Source of the DNA: Lonicera japonica
Taxonomy: Eukaryota; Streptophyta; Magnoliopsida; Dipsacales; Caprifoliaceae
Reading direction: 5' to 3'
Assembly (NCBI GenBank): GCA_021464415.1
Contig: CM038471.1
Coordinates: 34,631,234 to 34,695,233, forward strand
DNA: 64,000 nucleotides
This document shows, piece after piece, positions 46,543 to 56,866 of the stretch (position 1 is its first letter; each line of letters opens with the position of its first letter). A model generated the notes under the pieces. That model was not told the DNA's origin, ran no database searches, and saw only the letters and a list, made by a program, of their open reading frames with translations. Position numbers and translations under genes: made by a program.

Positions 46543-47379
46543 CAAAAGTGTCACAAGTTCATCACGAGTGAGCTGGCGAGGAACATAACTGGCTGTGTGA
46601 GCTCGGTCAGAATCAATTGTGAGCATGAGGGCTTCTGATGTGGAAGAACCTGGAATGCAAAGATCATAAGAATGATTCTGCACTCTGTAGACCATTTATT
46701 GGTGGATTGTTGCTGCTGCAGTTCCTGGAATCATAGAGACACCAGAGATCTGTACTTGAATCTTCAAGGCAGAGCAAACATAAGGATCACTGAGGGGGAG
46801 ATTGAAATTTGTATACAATGTAAAAAACACTGTTCCAGCATTCAAAGTGGCTTGAACATTGCCAAGAATCGCCTGTTGGTAATTTGTCAACCTTGAGTCA
46901 ACAAGGGCAATACGGGCAACTGCTTCTAAACCTTTACGGCCATGGAAAGTGATGGCAAAACATATTGCTCCGAAATGCAAATGAGTATAACCTTGAGCTA
47001 AGGCTATCCGAGAAATATCTGAGGAGATTGGAACAGTAAAGAACTGTTCTTCATGTCCGGATTGAACAAACAAGGAGTCAAAAGGAGTGCACTGAACAAA
47101 CTCTCGAACAGGCAGCTTTGACTTGTCTGAAACAACCAACTGTTTGACTCGGCGAGTGAAAGACTCTGTCGAGGGTTTTTGGAAAACATGATACGGGTTG
47201 GTCATAGCTAACTTGGTTTCTGGGATTTTTGTATCTGGGAGATGAGTAATTTCATACAAAGACTCGATCTTATCATGACGAGAACTATTTGACCTAAACG
47301 ACTCGGATTTAAGAGACTCGGAAGGACCTATAGTAGATTTAGAAGAAGACGCAGACATCGACTTAGATTTGGAAAACAT
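46462..47379 (-). pseudogene. pararetrovirus 30K-type movement protein, 3'-truncated
   Basis: Starts at ATG 47379 and reads leftward, with a single in-frame TAA at 46696-46698 and truncation at the fold-back. The N-terminal 45 residues are Ser/Lys-rich. A central beta-rich region (FFTVPISSDISRIALAQGY, HFGAICFAITFHGRKG, IALVDSRLTNYQQAILGNVQ, FFTLYTNFNLPLSDPYV) resembles 30K-superfamily movement proteins, including the LPL/DPYV stretch. In viruses these enlarge plasmodesmata and carry particles or nucleic acid between cells. This is the first viral coding unit after the leader, as in petuviruses. Confidence 0.75.
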
Positions 47380-47980
47380 TTTTAAATAAAACAGGCAATT
47401 TATGACGACAAGGATTTCTGGTGTTAAATCATGCTTTCAATAGCAATTAAGTAAAACTCTTCTTGTGAAACTGAAACAAAAGATTATCAATGGGATGACG
47501 ATCTTCTGCTACAGCAAAATCTATAATTCCATATTTGACCACAATCTGCGAGCATTTATCAGGCATACACACGGCTGTCCATCGCCTAAAAACCTGGCGC
47601 TCAAACACCTGTCCATATATGGAAGTATAAAGTTTTGTGTAAACAAAAGATTTATACCAGTGTTCTGAAAATTAGAACAAACGTTTTCTGATACAGGAGA
47701 TCCACACAACTTAATCTGAGTGTTCTGATGTGAGAGATCCATACAAGATGGCAGTCACAGAGCATACTAAAATCAGACGAAGATGGTAAGTGGAAGCTGT
47801 AGAGCATACTTATCATTCTTCAGAATTTTCATACTAATCAAAGTACAAATATCAACTGAAAAAAAATATGTTTCATAAACAAGAAAAATCTCGATCAATT
47901 GTTAGAGAAAGAATTGCTTATAACCAGAATCCTTAAAGCCATAAATTAGCCAGGAAAGACTACTCAATAGAGGACATAAT
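47380..47980 (-). other. pararetrovirus leader (about 600 nt) between primer site and movement-protein start
   Basis: No long frame. Short start-stop pairs and A/T-rich stretches resemble the structured leaders of plant pararetroviruses, which are crossed by ribosome shunting in known members; that mechanism is not shown here. Its size and position relative to the primer site fit a viral 5' leader. Confidence 0.55.
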
Positions 47981-47994
47981 TACCTCTGATACCA
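47981..47994 (-). promoter_or_regulatory. pararetrovirus tRNA-Met primer binding site
   Basis: On the minus strand it reads TGGTATCAGAGGTA, matching the first eleven bases of the caulimovirid/copia tRNA-Met primer site. It lies 601 nt upstream of the movement-protein ATG. Minus-strand DNA synthesis would start here and it defines position 1 of the viral genome. Confidence 0.8.
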
Positions 47995-48034
47995 ATTAGT
48001 GGGGAGGACTTAACCATAGTTAAGAGACTACGCG

Positions 48035-48135
48035 AAAAGGGGGGAAGAGACACACTCATTTTGAACTGGTGGTTCAGTGGGGTAGAAGATCAAAACATCA
48101 GGGATATCACGGGTATTAGGAAAAGGGGGGAAGAG

Positions 48136-48141
<6 letters not shown>
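48035..48141 (-). repeat. 65-bp viral fragment flanked by 21-bp direct repeats
   Basis: 48056-48120 is the complement of 42787-42850 (the FPNTRDIPDV segment of the coiled-coil piece) with a few changes. Identical 21-bp copies that begin AAAAGGGGGGAAGAGAC flank it at 48035-48055 and 48121-48141. This is a second, separate copy of a piece already present 5.3 kb away, in opposite orientation. Confidence 0.88.
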
Positions 48142-48169
<28 letters not shown>

Positions 48170-48184
48170 GTGTGTGTGTGTGTG
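48136..48184. repeat. (AC)n(AT)n(GT)n composite microsatellite, self-complementary
   Basis: About 10 AC, 7 AT and 8 GT dinucleotides in a row, forming an almost perfect inverted repeat at the right edge of the viral insertion. A short (GT)n follows at 48366-48380. Confidence 0.95.
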
Positions 48185-48699
48185 CATGTATAGGTGACCA
48201 ATTTATAGCAGAAAGCACGCAATTGTGTAGAGAAGATGTGGGTTCCCCTGTTTGAGCATAGCAGAGAAAGCTAAGCAGAGACCTCTCTCTCTAATGATGG
48301 CGACCACTCTTGTTCTACTGAATTCTAAGGTTACGACTGCTCTTTGCATCACTCTTTTATGGATGTGTGTGTGTGTGTGTATTGGCAGAAAATGACTCAT
48401 GTGTATTATTTTATAGTTTTATTACTTTTCTAATTTAATAGTCGTGTGCATAAATAAGCTGTAATGTGAGATTTATATATGTATGATGAAGAAGCACTTC
48501 AGGTGTTTGTTGTAATGACTGTTAGAATGATGGATAACTTGGCAATGAGTAATTTTCACAACTTGGCAATTTTGGATTCCTATAAGCGCGGCCAAGTTCC
48601 TAAGTTAGTTCGGGACAAAAATAATGGGAAGTTTTTCAATATAAATCTATTAATTCAAAAGATTTTACCTAAAACTTATCGAAAGATTACATGAAATTT
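48185..48699. other. right flank of the viral insertion, no gene supported
   Basis: No recognised domain. A 71-codon frame at 48479-48694 has normal-looking composition (RMMDNLAMSNFHNLAILD) but no family I know, no clear splice context and it ends at the start of the palindrome-array element. I looked here for the missing ankyrin-gene 3' exons (PGG domain) and did not find them. Confidence 0.45.
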
Positions 48700-49520
48700 A
48701 TTAGTGCTAAATGCATTTAGCACATTCTGGTTGTTGTCTAGGTGGTGCTAAATGCATTTAGCACCTTCTGGTTGGTATCCAGGTGGTTGTTCAAAAGGTG
48801 CTAAATGCATTTAGCACCTTCTGGTTATGCATTTAACATTTTCTGGTTATTATTTAGAAGGTGTTAAATGCATTTAGCACCTTCTGTTTGGTGTTCAGGT
48901 GGTGCTAAAATGCATTTAGCACCTTCTGATTGTGCATTTAGCATTTTTTGATTATTGTTCAGAAGGTGCTAAATGCATTTAGTACCTTCTGGTTGGTGTC
49001 CAAGTGGTGCTAAATGCATTTATCACATTCTGGTTGTGCATTTAGCACTTTCTGGTTGTTGTCCAGGTAGTGCTAAATGCATTTAGCACCTTCTGATTGT
49101 GCATTTAAAATTTTCTGGTTATTATTCAGAAGGTACTAAATGCATTTAGCACCTTCTGGTTGGTGTCCAGGTGGTACTAAATGCATTTAGCACCTTCTGG
49201 TTATTGTCCAGGTAGTTGTTCAAAATGTGCTAAATGCATTTAGCACATTCTGGTTGATGTTCAGGTGATTGTTCAAAAGGTGCTAAATGCATTTAGCACC
49301 TTCTGGTTGTGCCTTTAGTATTTTTTTGTTATTGTTCAGAAGGTGCTAAATGCATTTAGCACCTTCTGGTTGGTGTCCAAGTGGTGCTAAATGCATTTAG
49401 TACCTTCTGGTTATGCATTTAGCACTTTCTGGTTGCTGTCCAGGTGGTGCTAAATGTATTTAGCACCTTCTGATTGTTGTTCAGAGGGTGCTAAATGCAT
49501 TTAGCACCTTCTGGTTGCTG
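48700..49520. repeat. tandem array of 22-38-bp perfect palindromes, second copy
   Basis: About 18 units centred on GCTAAATGCATTTAGC. In many units the symmetry extends over AACCAGAAGG...CCTTCTGGTT. Spacers read GGTTG(T/G)TGTCCAGGTGG. Symmetry is kept while some units have paired changes, for example TGTGCTAAATG...CATTTAGCACA at 49228-49249, suggesting that pairing, not sequence alone, is maintained. Confidence 0.92.
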
Positions 49521-49690
49521 TTAGTGTCATAATGAGCGTGAGACATTATAAAGAAGGAGTATTAGTGTCTTTTTTGTATAGTGTCCTTAATTTACCTGAC
49601 TTATTTTCAAGTGTCCTTTATAATTACATTATTATTAGAATGAACCCTTATACCTAATTGCCTCTAATTTCATTAAGCGTATGTAGATTA
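48700..49690 (-). mobile_element. palindrome-array element, copy 2 (inverted relative to copy 1)
   Basis: 49520-49690 is the complement of the left end of copy 1 at about 85-90% (TATAAGGGTTCATTCTAATAA, AATTATAAAGGACAC, TATACAAAAAAGACACTAATAC). The array follows to the left. The other end, present in copy 1 at 22600-22790, is absent here, so this copy is truncated or a shorter variant at about 48700. Confidence 0.72.
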
Positions 49691-51440
49691 TTATGCACAA
49701 TATCGCAAAATAACACTCGTATAAATAATAGATTGTATAGCCTGATGATGTATAAGTTAATATTAAATAGATTTGTAATTTTAATACGGCTTATTAAATA
49801 TACACACTTTTGCCGTGAGTTTTAGAAAACAACTTATTCAACATAAACTCTAACTTATATAATTATTTTGACCAAATAAAATAGAATTTAAATTTATTTA
49901 AAATACTAATATTGATATAAAAATATATGGAGTTATAAACTATTTGAAATACTAATATAATTTCAACTAATTTAATTAGTTTAACCAAATAAAGTAGAGT
50001 TTAAATTGATTTAGAATAGTAGTACTATAATATAAAAATGTATGAAGTTATTATTATTATTTTTTTAAAGTAAATCTTAAAATCTTGTGTTTAAAATCAA
50101 GGGCATATTTGTCTCTACAAAAAAGTGAAAAAACAATTAAGCTATTTGTGCTTTTATATATAATATAATAATTATAATAATAATATAGATTTATAAAATA
50201 TACATATTGTTGTGGTTAGTTTTAGAAAACACCTAATTCAACATAAACTCTAATTTATATAGTTATTCTAACCAAATAAATTAAGTAGAATTTAAATTTG
50301 TTTAAAATACTCGTACCGATATAAAAATATGTGGAGTTATACACTATTTGAAATACTAATACTAATATAATTATAACTTGTTTAATTGGTTTAATCAAAT
50401 AAAGTAGAGTTTAAATTTATTTGGAATACAAATACCATAATATAAAAATATATGAATTTTTTTTAATGTAAATCTTAAAATCTTGTGTTTAAAATTAAGG
50501 GCATGTTTGTCTCTACAAAAAAGGGAAAGTGTTAGGAAAAACACTTCATCTGATTTAAATTTTATCAATGGTATCTTTTAGGAACTATTTAATTGTTGGG
50601 AAAGTTATATGGGAAATCTTTCTTGTGGAAAGTGAAGTGATGTAAAGTAAAGTGAAAGAAAAATAAACTTATTTTCTCATACGCCTTTGTTTGACAACAT
50701 AAAAGAATTGTGTAGTATATATACTACAACTTGTAACTAACATGATAAAATAAATAACTAAAAGTAGGGACATGTATTAAAATTATGGGCAAAATAAAAT
50801 GATGTAACAAATATTCATATAACTTCTACAAAAATATGAAATAAAAATAAAACAATTTCACATCAATTAATATTTTATGGCTATAATTATCTAGAATTAA
50901 ATTAGTAGTTTTAACCCTTTTATCTTATTGTTATATAGTAGATCAACACCTTTTGTAAAGAAAATATATACTAACTTGTAAATGAATATTATATATATAG
51001 TTTAGTATAATATATGTACATTAATTTACAATTAACTAGTTTTATACTAATTATAGGAAAAATAAATTTATACTAATAATAAAATAAATTATTTTGTAAC
51101 TAATTATGTTTACATATAAAATCGTATGAGTTTCTCACAACTTTCCCACAAAATCCTGTCAATTTTGTATGATGCAACTTGAGGGAAAGTCTTTCTCGTA
51201 AGAAAGTTGTCAAAAAGTTGCAGGATACTTTCCCGCAAATAAAACGCACAAAAAATGGAGGAAAATTAGTTTTCCTTCACTCTTCTTTCATTCCTTCTAT
51301 CCGAAAGGAGCGTTAAGGATTAAATGGATTATTTTTATTTTTATTATTAAAATCGATGGAGATAACCTCTATAATAAATTTATTATTGTTATAAAATTTA
51401 ATCAAAAATTTCAATAAAATTATAATTCCAAAAATTACAA
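49691..51440. other. very AT-rich intergenic DNA with a 400-bp tandem duplication
   Basis: 49795-50125 and 50185-50525 are two direct copies at about 85% identity (TTTTAGAAAACA, TTCAACATAAACTCTAA, AAAATCTTGTGTTTAAAAT and GTTTGTCTCTACAAAAAAG blocks in order). 50525-51300 contains a GGGAAAGT...ACTTTCCC inverted theme (50525, 51200-51236) suggestive of a decayed element. No gene. Confidence 0.6.
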
Positions 51441-51800
51441 TTATATAAAGTATCAATTCTACATGACACTACCTCAAAAGGTCAGTTAGGTGACGTAGAT
51501 TGTACGTCGCCCAAGTATACATATACGTCGCCTGTATCTTAGGCGACGTAGGTAAAGTATCAATTCTACATGACACTACCTCAAAAGGTCACTTAGGTGA
51601 CGTAGATTGTACGTCGCCCAAGTATACATATACGTCGCCTAAGGTACGTCTCTTAAGCTTTGTCGTCCAAGGTAATAGGCAACATAAACAAATAATTACA
51701 TTGCCTAAGAAAAATCTAGGCACATAACAAATACATACGTCGCCTATGTGGTCAAAGCAAAGTTAACTTTGACCTGGCCTTAGGCGACGTTGCGTAAGGT
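51440..51800. mobile_element. possible CACTA-type fragment with GGCGACGTA motifs
   Basis: A unit of about 85 bp (AAGTATCAATTCTACATGA, CACTACCTCAAAAGGTCA, GTGACGTAGATTGTACGTCGCC) occurs twice with a 107-bp period at 51447 and 51554. ACGTCGCCT/AGGCGACGT motifs occur about eight times in both orientations across 51490-51795, resembling subterminal transposase-binding repeats. CACTAC within the unit resembles a CACTA end. No transposase or second end found. Confidence 0.45.
51763..51787. repeat. short palindrome GGTCAAAG...CTTTGACC
   Basis: Perfect inverted arms of 8 bp around CAAAGTTAA inside the GGCGACG-rich fragment. Confidence 0.7.
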
Positions 51801-52229
51801 TCACTCGCGGATGAACCCGGTTCACTTACCAATTTATTGACAACACATAGCGTGTTTCTCTGGAGGGCTGGAGGTACTCCAGAATGTTTGGGATGACAGG
51901 GAGAATCGTTGGGCTTGGTTGACATGTCAACACCTCCATCTTTGGCATCACCCAAAAATTACTGAAAAGCAAAATAGAACATTAGAACTGTTACATAGCA
52001 TGCAATGCAACTAAAAATGAAGCCATTTGAATACCATTGCTCGTTCTTAGCACATGCTGGGCATACATGAGATATCGGTATCAGGACAATTAATAAATCC
52101 ATTGACTACCACTGCTTAAGCTATCCTGTTGAAGGATCGAGAATTTTTTTAATGGCATGTTTTCTGTTCCTCAATTGACTTGTATCTGTATGTACTTTTT
52201 TATCCAATCTCATGCATCTTGTCATTCTA

Positions 52230-52290
52230 ATATTCTTGTGGTATGCAAATACACTATATAAATTCTTGTGGTATGCAAATACACTATATA
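52230..52290. repeat. 30-bp tandem duplication upstream of the TEX2-like gene
   Basis: AATTCTTGTGGTATGCAAAT-containing unit of about 30 bp occurs twice in a row, identical apart from its edges. It lies in what looks like the intron before the first exon seen. Confidence 0.85.
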
Positions 52291-55200
52291 CATGTGAAAA
52301 CTGTAAGAATGTTCCTATAGTTGTGGTCTACATGTAGATTCTTTCTTTCTTTCTTTCTGACTGATAAACTTGTTTGCCTAACCACTCCAGGGGTTAGTTT
52401 GGGTTTTGGAAGCAGAAAAGGTTCCAAAGATATTGGTTACTGACAAACGACCAAAAGATAAAAAACGAAAGAAAGAGATCGTGGAAGTTACTCCTGTTCG
52501 AAAATTTGCAAAAATCAAGGACCAGTCACTTATCTTAAGAGAATCAGATGGATCCTACATAGGAATTTGGCTGAAGGGTTGCATGATAGTTGCTGTTTCT
52601 GCTACACGCTTGTCCTCAAGAAAATGGTGATGTTTTGCTAGATATTTTTCTTTAGGTGCTGTTATTTTATTCAACTCTGTAGTGACTATTTTTGCTTGCA
52701 TATCTTTGAATAATGCACCTAAGTAACCTTTTTGACAAGTATCCTATGCTGTTTCATTTTTGGATATTTACTAGAAAGAACCAATGGTAAAGTAGTCTTA
52801 AGAAACAAAAATGCACCTAAAGTTGCGACTTACAAATAGATTAACAAATAAACTCTTGAAATTAAAAGAATTTGTGGATTGGAGATACAAAGTCGTAATT
52901 CTTGTGGAAAGATATTGGTTACTACTGTTGTGCGCACCACGTGGTAAAACGGATTTAATGATAACCGTCATATGACGAAATCAAAGGTCCAAATCATGTA
53001 ATGGTCCCTTTGTAATCATCTATGCTCTCTGAGTGCAGGTGCAATCCTAACCTTTGCTTCGCTAATTGTACATTCTACCTAATCTGTTACCCCATGCTAT
53101 CCACGCAATGTTTGTAACAAATATTTTGTCAATCCTCATAGATATTATGGTTAAGGCAAGCAACTGATATAGCTATGTGAGAAATATTTTGAAGTTTCTG
53201 AATAACAGGTTAACTGCTCTATACCACTTAAGTCTTGTATGCAGATCCATAAAACATAAACCTTGAGAAATCCTCTCTTTTATGTTAACCCATGAGGAGA
53301 AAAAAGCTAAAAGATAATGAAAATCATTCGTAATGGTTCTAACATCCTTCTCATTTTCGTTTAAAATCTTACAGGGCCAAGAGATACCCGATAAAAGTGG
53401 AAAACAAGGTTTCACTAATATATCATGGAAGTAACACACTTTACATTTATCTCGATTCTCGAGACATCTGAGAAGGAGTCTTGGTGTAAAGCTCTCCGAC
53501 TTGCTTCACGCGAGGACAAAGAAAAACTTAAGTTGTTTTCCAAGTTGCGATTAGAGTTTCATAGTTACCTAACATCCTTACATGTAGGATATACTTCATT
53601 TATGAAACCCTCTATGGGTTTTAATGCCAAGGCAATAGATACAACGATGAAGCTTGATGGTTCTTCAAAGGTTTGCCGCTTTTTCAAAAAACTTTCACGC
53701 AAGTCTTCTTCTAAGAGTTGTGTAGAGAATAAGATGAGTTGGGCTCCTCCAACATCTGGCCACGAAGAGAGAAGGTTTATGGAGAAATCTCGTTCATTCC
53801 ACGACCCTGCTTCAGCCAGTGGCTTGCTAAAGCCTATTCCAAGAGCAAAGACACGCACTTATTCTGCAGATGAGAATATGTTGCCACCACTGTTGGCAAA
53901 CTTTACTTGCTCAGAAGGCTCTGATGTGGACCCTTATGATAAGGTTTTTAGTGATGAAGGAGCACTTTGTGTGAATTTGTTAATATCACGGTTGTTTTTT
54001 GATGCCAAAAGCAACGCAGAGATAAAAAGTATCATGCAAGCACGAATTCAGGTTTGTAATGTCTTCCCAACCCAAATTATAAAATTTGGGTCATGTTAAT
54101 GTGTGCCCGAAGGGCCCGTGGTAAGTACGTATGAATAGAAAGAGTAAAGCAGGGAGTTATTCTTTATATTCACACACATTAACATTTTCCGTAACATTTC
54201 CTTTATTCATGTTGTGCGCATGGTTGCAGTTGTGCATTGAGGAATGCTGGAGCTTGTTTTGATTATCTCTTATTGAACTTTTAGTTTTCACTGAAATAAA
54301 TAATAATTTATTTATTCATCTATTTGTGATGTACTTTTGTTGTTTATATAAATAAAATCTCTAAGTTCTCTTTGAAAAGGAAGAAATGGGGAGAGATACA
54401 ATAAATGACAAATGGCAGAGTTGCTTGTATGAAGTCTTTATCTGCAACATTTAGGCATGCTGTCAAACTAGATATGCTGATGACTTATTGAATGCATTAT
54501 GTGGGCATGTTTGTATCTGTGGAATGCACATATAACTCTAGTACTCTGTTTTTTGGTGTTGTAGAGATCGCTGTCCAATCTGAGGAGCCCTAGTTACATA
54601 GGTGAGATCACCTGCACAGGGATAAATCCCGGGAATCTTCCTCCATATATTCATGGTATGAGGGTTCTTCCCTCTGATATGAATGAGGTGGTGGCCTTGG
54701 AAATCGATGTTGACTATTCTGGTGGTGCAATGTTAGATATCGAAACAACGCTTGAAGTCCGTGAAGAGGATTTCCAAGATGTAATTAATACAAATTTAGA
54801 ATCAAGTTCTGCGGAGGGGGTCACACCGCATATTATAGAAGGTATTGAGTACTTGGGACAACAGTTGAAGCTTCTGGAAGGGACAGGTGATGAAATAGAG
54901 CAGAAGGACGGGGATCCTAAACTAGGTATACCCCATTCTTTACTTTATTTGAGATTCGATGCTTGTGTAGAGTATAAAGCATTTATCCATAATTTTAGTG
55001 GACAAACTTAAGCATGCTATGTAATGTATTCGATAATACAATACCAAAGTAGATTTTAAGGGCATTTGTGAGAGGCTTGATTTACTTACCCCCTTGTACC
55101 AAGAGGAGTTAATTATTTACTTTAAGCTGTTTCAAATGTTATCTGTTGGTGATAGTTGATGCTATATTCTGAACCACACTGCTTATTGCAGATGAGATGA

Positions 55201-55867
55201 AAAGGAGCAAGAGCAACATGCGGCAATCATCTCCTATATCTAGGTGGAGATCTTTCAGAAACTCCATTGCCAAGCAGGTTTCGCAGGTTGGTAAAACATA
55301 CTCGCGTAATTATGTACTTTGTTTTCTGTTGCATATTCAGTTTGTGTCCATGGAAATTTCATTGAATTTTTAGGACAAAATTCAAATGTATCGTGAGGCA
55401 GTATGCGATCTCAAAGATTGGGCCTGCTGGCCCTGACATGGGTGAGCTTCACCCCCATCATTGTGCATTTCCAGGGGACTTATAGGAGTTTGTACTAGTG
55501 GAGTCCTTAGTTGTGTGAGTTTTTATTTTTAAATCTGAAGTCTTATACCACAGGGTCCTTTCGTCCAAAAAAAAGTTTATAATGATAAAAGTACGTGGAT
55601 GATCAATGATGTTACTGAAAGAATGTGTATTGGAAGAAAAGAGTAATTGTCTTATCTTACGTAAATGCGTATAATATGCATATATATAATTGTGGAAGTG
55701 CATTTTTTTTCCCAAACGTAGCGGAAATATATAGGGATATTTCGTGCTTATTTGAAGTCCATATAAATACAGAAAATATCCAATGGCACCGATAGCGGTA
55801 ATGGTATTGGCCGTGAGATGTTCACCTCTGGGTCTTACTTGAGGGGGATATTTTCCCCCATAACTTA

Positions 55868-55892
55868 AATATATATATATATATATATATAT
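55868..55892. repeat. (TA)n microsatellite in intron
   Basis: About 12 TA dinucleotides in the intron before exon 55994. A short stretch at 55374-55440 (DKIQMYREAVCDLKDWACWP-like when translated) resembles no family I can name and is not called. Confidence 0.85.
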
Positions 55893-56094
55893 GGAAATGA
55901 AACTGATAATCATCGTGCCATTGTTTTGGGTTCACAACCAAGGGAAAAGCTCTTATTATCTGCTAACTAGTTGGAATAATTTCTTGAGTGAAGGTGCCTA
56001 TTGCTCTGGGGATAAGGGTAGCATCCCTTCGGGGAATGCTGCGTGTACACATAAAGCCGCCGCCTTCTGATCAAATATGGTTTGGGTTCACAAC

Positions 56095-56866
56095 CAGTGG
56101 CGTAGCCAGAAATTTGAAGCCGGGAGTGCGCAATTTCCACGAAACCTCCGAAATGTCCACGAAGCCTTCACAGTAAATCATAGAAAATTTAAAATATATA
56201 AAACATCAATGCTGCAAGGATTTAACAATCATATATATGATTAGCAACCACTAGCTACGAGCACATGTTTAGTCTTTAGGATATATCCGTTGATAATTTT
56301 ACACAAAAAATTAAGCCCTAAATCAACCCTATAAAATTAAGCTCCAACAAATTTTACCCAATCACACATATATTGATATCATATATGATTTATGCATTCA
56401 TGATTCATAATATATATCACAGAAAAATTATCAATTTCGCTATAAAAGGAAAAGGAAAAGAAAAGGGACAAAAATGGTGTTCTTACCTCAACCTAACTGT
56501 CCAGCCGTGACTCCTGAGCAGTGAGTCGTCCAGGCATGAGCGGTGAGCTGTTCTTGTTGAGGCGTGAGCTGCGTGATGCAGCCGTGCAAGCTTGGTCAGC
56601 GACTTGGTGAGCGTGAGTCGTGAGAGAGTAGAGAACAACGAAAAAAGAGAGAAAGAAAGAAGCGTGCTGCGTGCGGAAAGAAAAGGTGGAGTTTATCTCT
56701 GTGGATCTCAATCATTTTTAAGTAAACTTTATTTCTCACCAGTCCCTCAACTATTATTTCTTACAACTACATACCCTCAACTCTTTTTTTTTTTTTTTTT
56801 TTAAAATTTCCCGAAAATCTCGGGAGTGCGTCCGCACTCCCTCGTACAAGCGTGGCAACGCCCCTA
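56095..56866. mobile_element. hAT-type element inserted in an exon, 772 bp, 8-bp target duplication
   Basis: The left end CAGTGGCGTAGCCAGAAA and the complement of the right end TAGGGGCGTTGCCACG form imperfect inverted repeats of about 14 bp, of the CAGTGGCG-GCCA hAT type. The 8-bp duplication TTCACAAC sits at 56087-56094 and 56867-56874. Removing the element and one duplication rejoins FGFT and TMPDVDF in frame. It contains a 20-bp palindrome at 56822-56841 (GGGAGTGCGTCCGCACTCCC) and an oligo-T run near 56785. It encodes no transposase. Confidence 0.9.

Larger units (their letters stand above)
41720..48141. mobile_element. endogenous pararetrovirus (Caulimoviridae, petuvirus-like), rearranged
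   Basis: Order along the window: coiled-coil/proline-rich segment on plus (to 43155); capsid N-terminal half on minus (43156-43893); RNase H start, RT, protease, zinc knuckle and capsid C-terminal half on minus (43894-46367); fold-back (46368-46542); movement protein on minus (to 47379); leader and tRNA-Met primer site (to 47994); a 65-bp second piece of the coiled-coil segment (48056-48120). Movement protein plus capsid zinc knuckle plus protease/RT/RNase H without integrase is the caulimovirid set. Petunia vein clearing virus (Petuvirus) has this order in one polyprotein; the genus call is inference. Junctions, an inversion and stops show it cannot act as one genome. Confidence 0.85.

Noticed and set aside
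48479..48694. Possible 3' exon of the Gag-ankyrin gene beyond the viral insert
   Set aside because: The text does not resemble the PGG domain or membrane segments expected there, and no acceptor or phase match was found.
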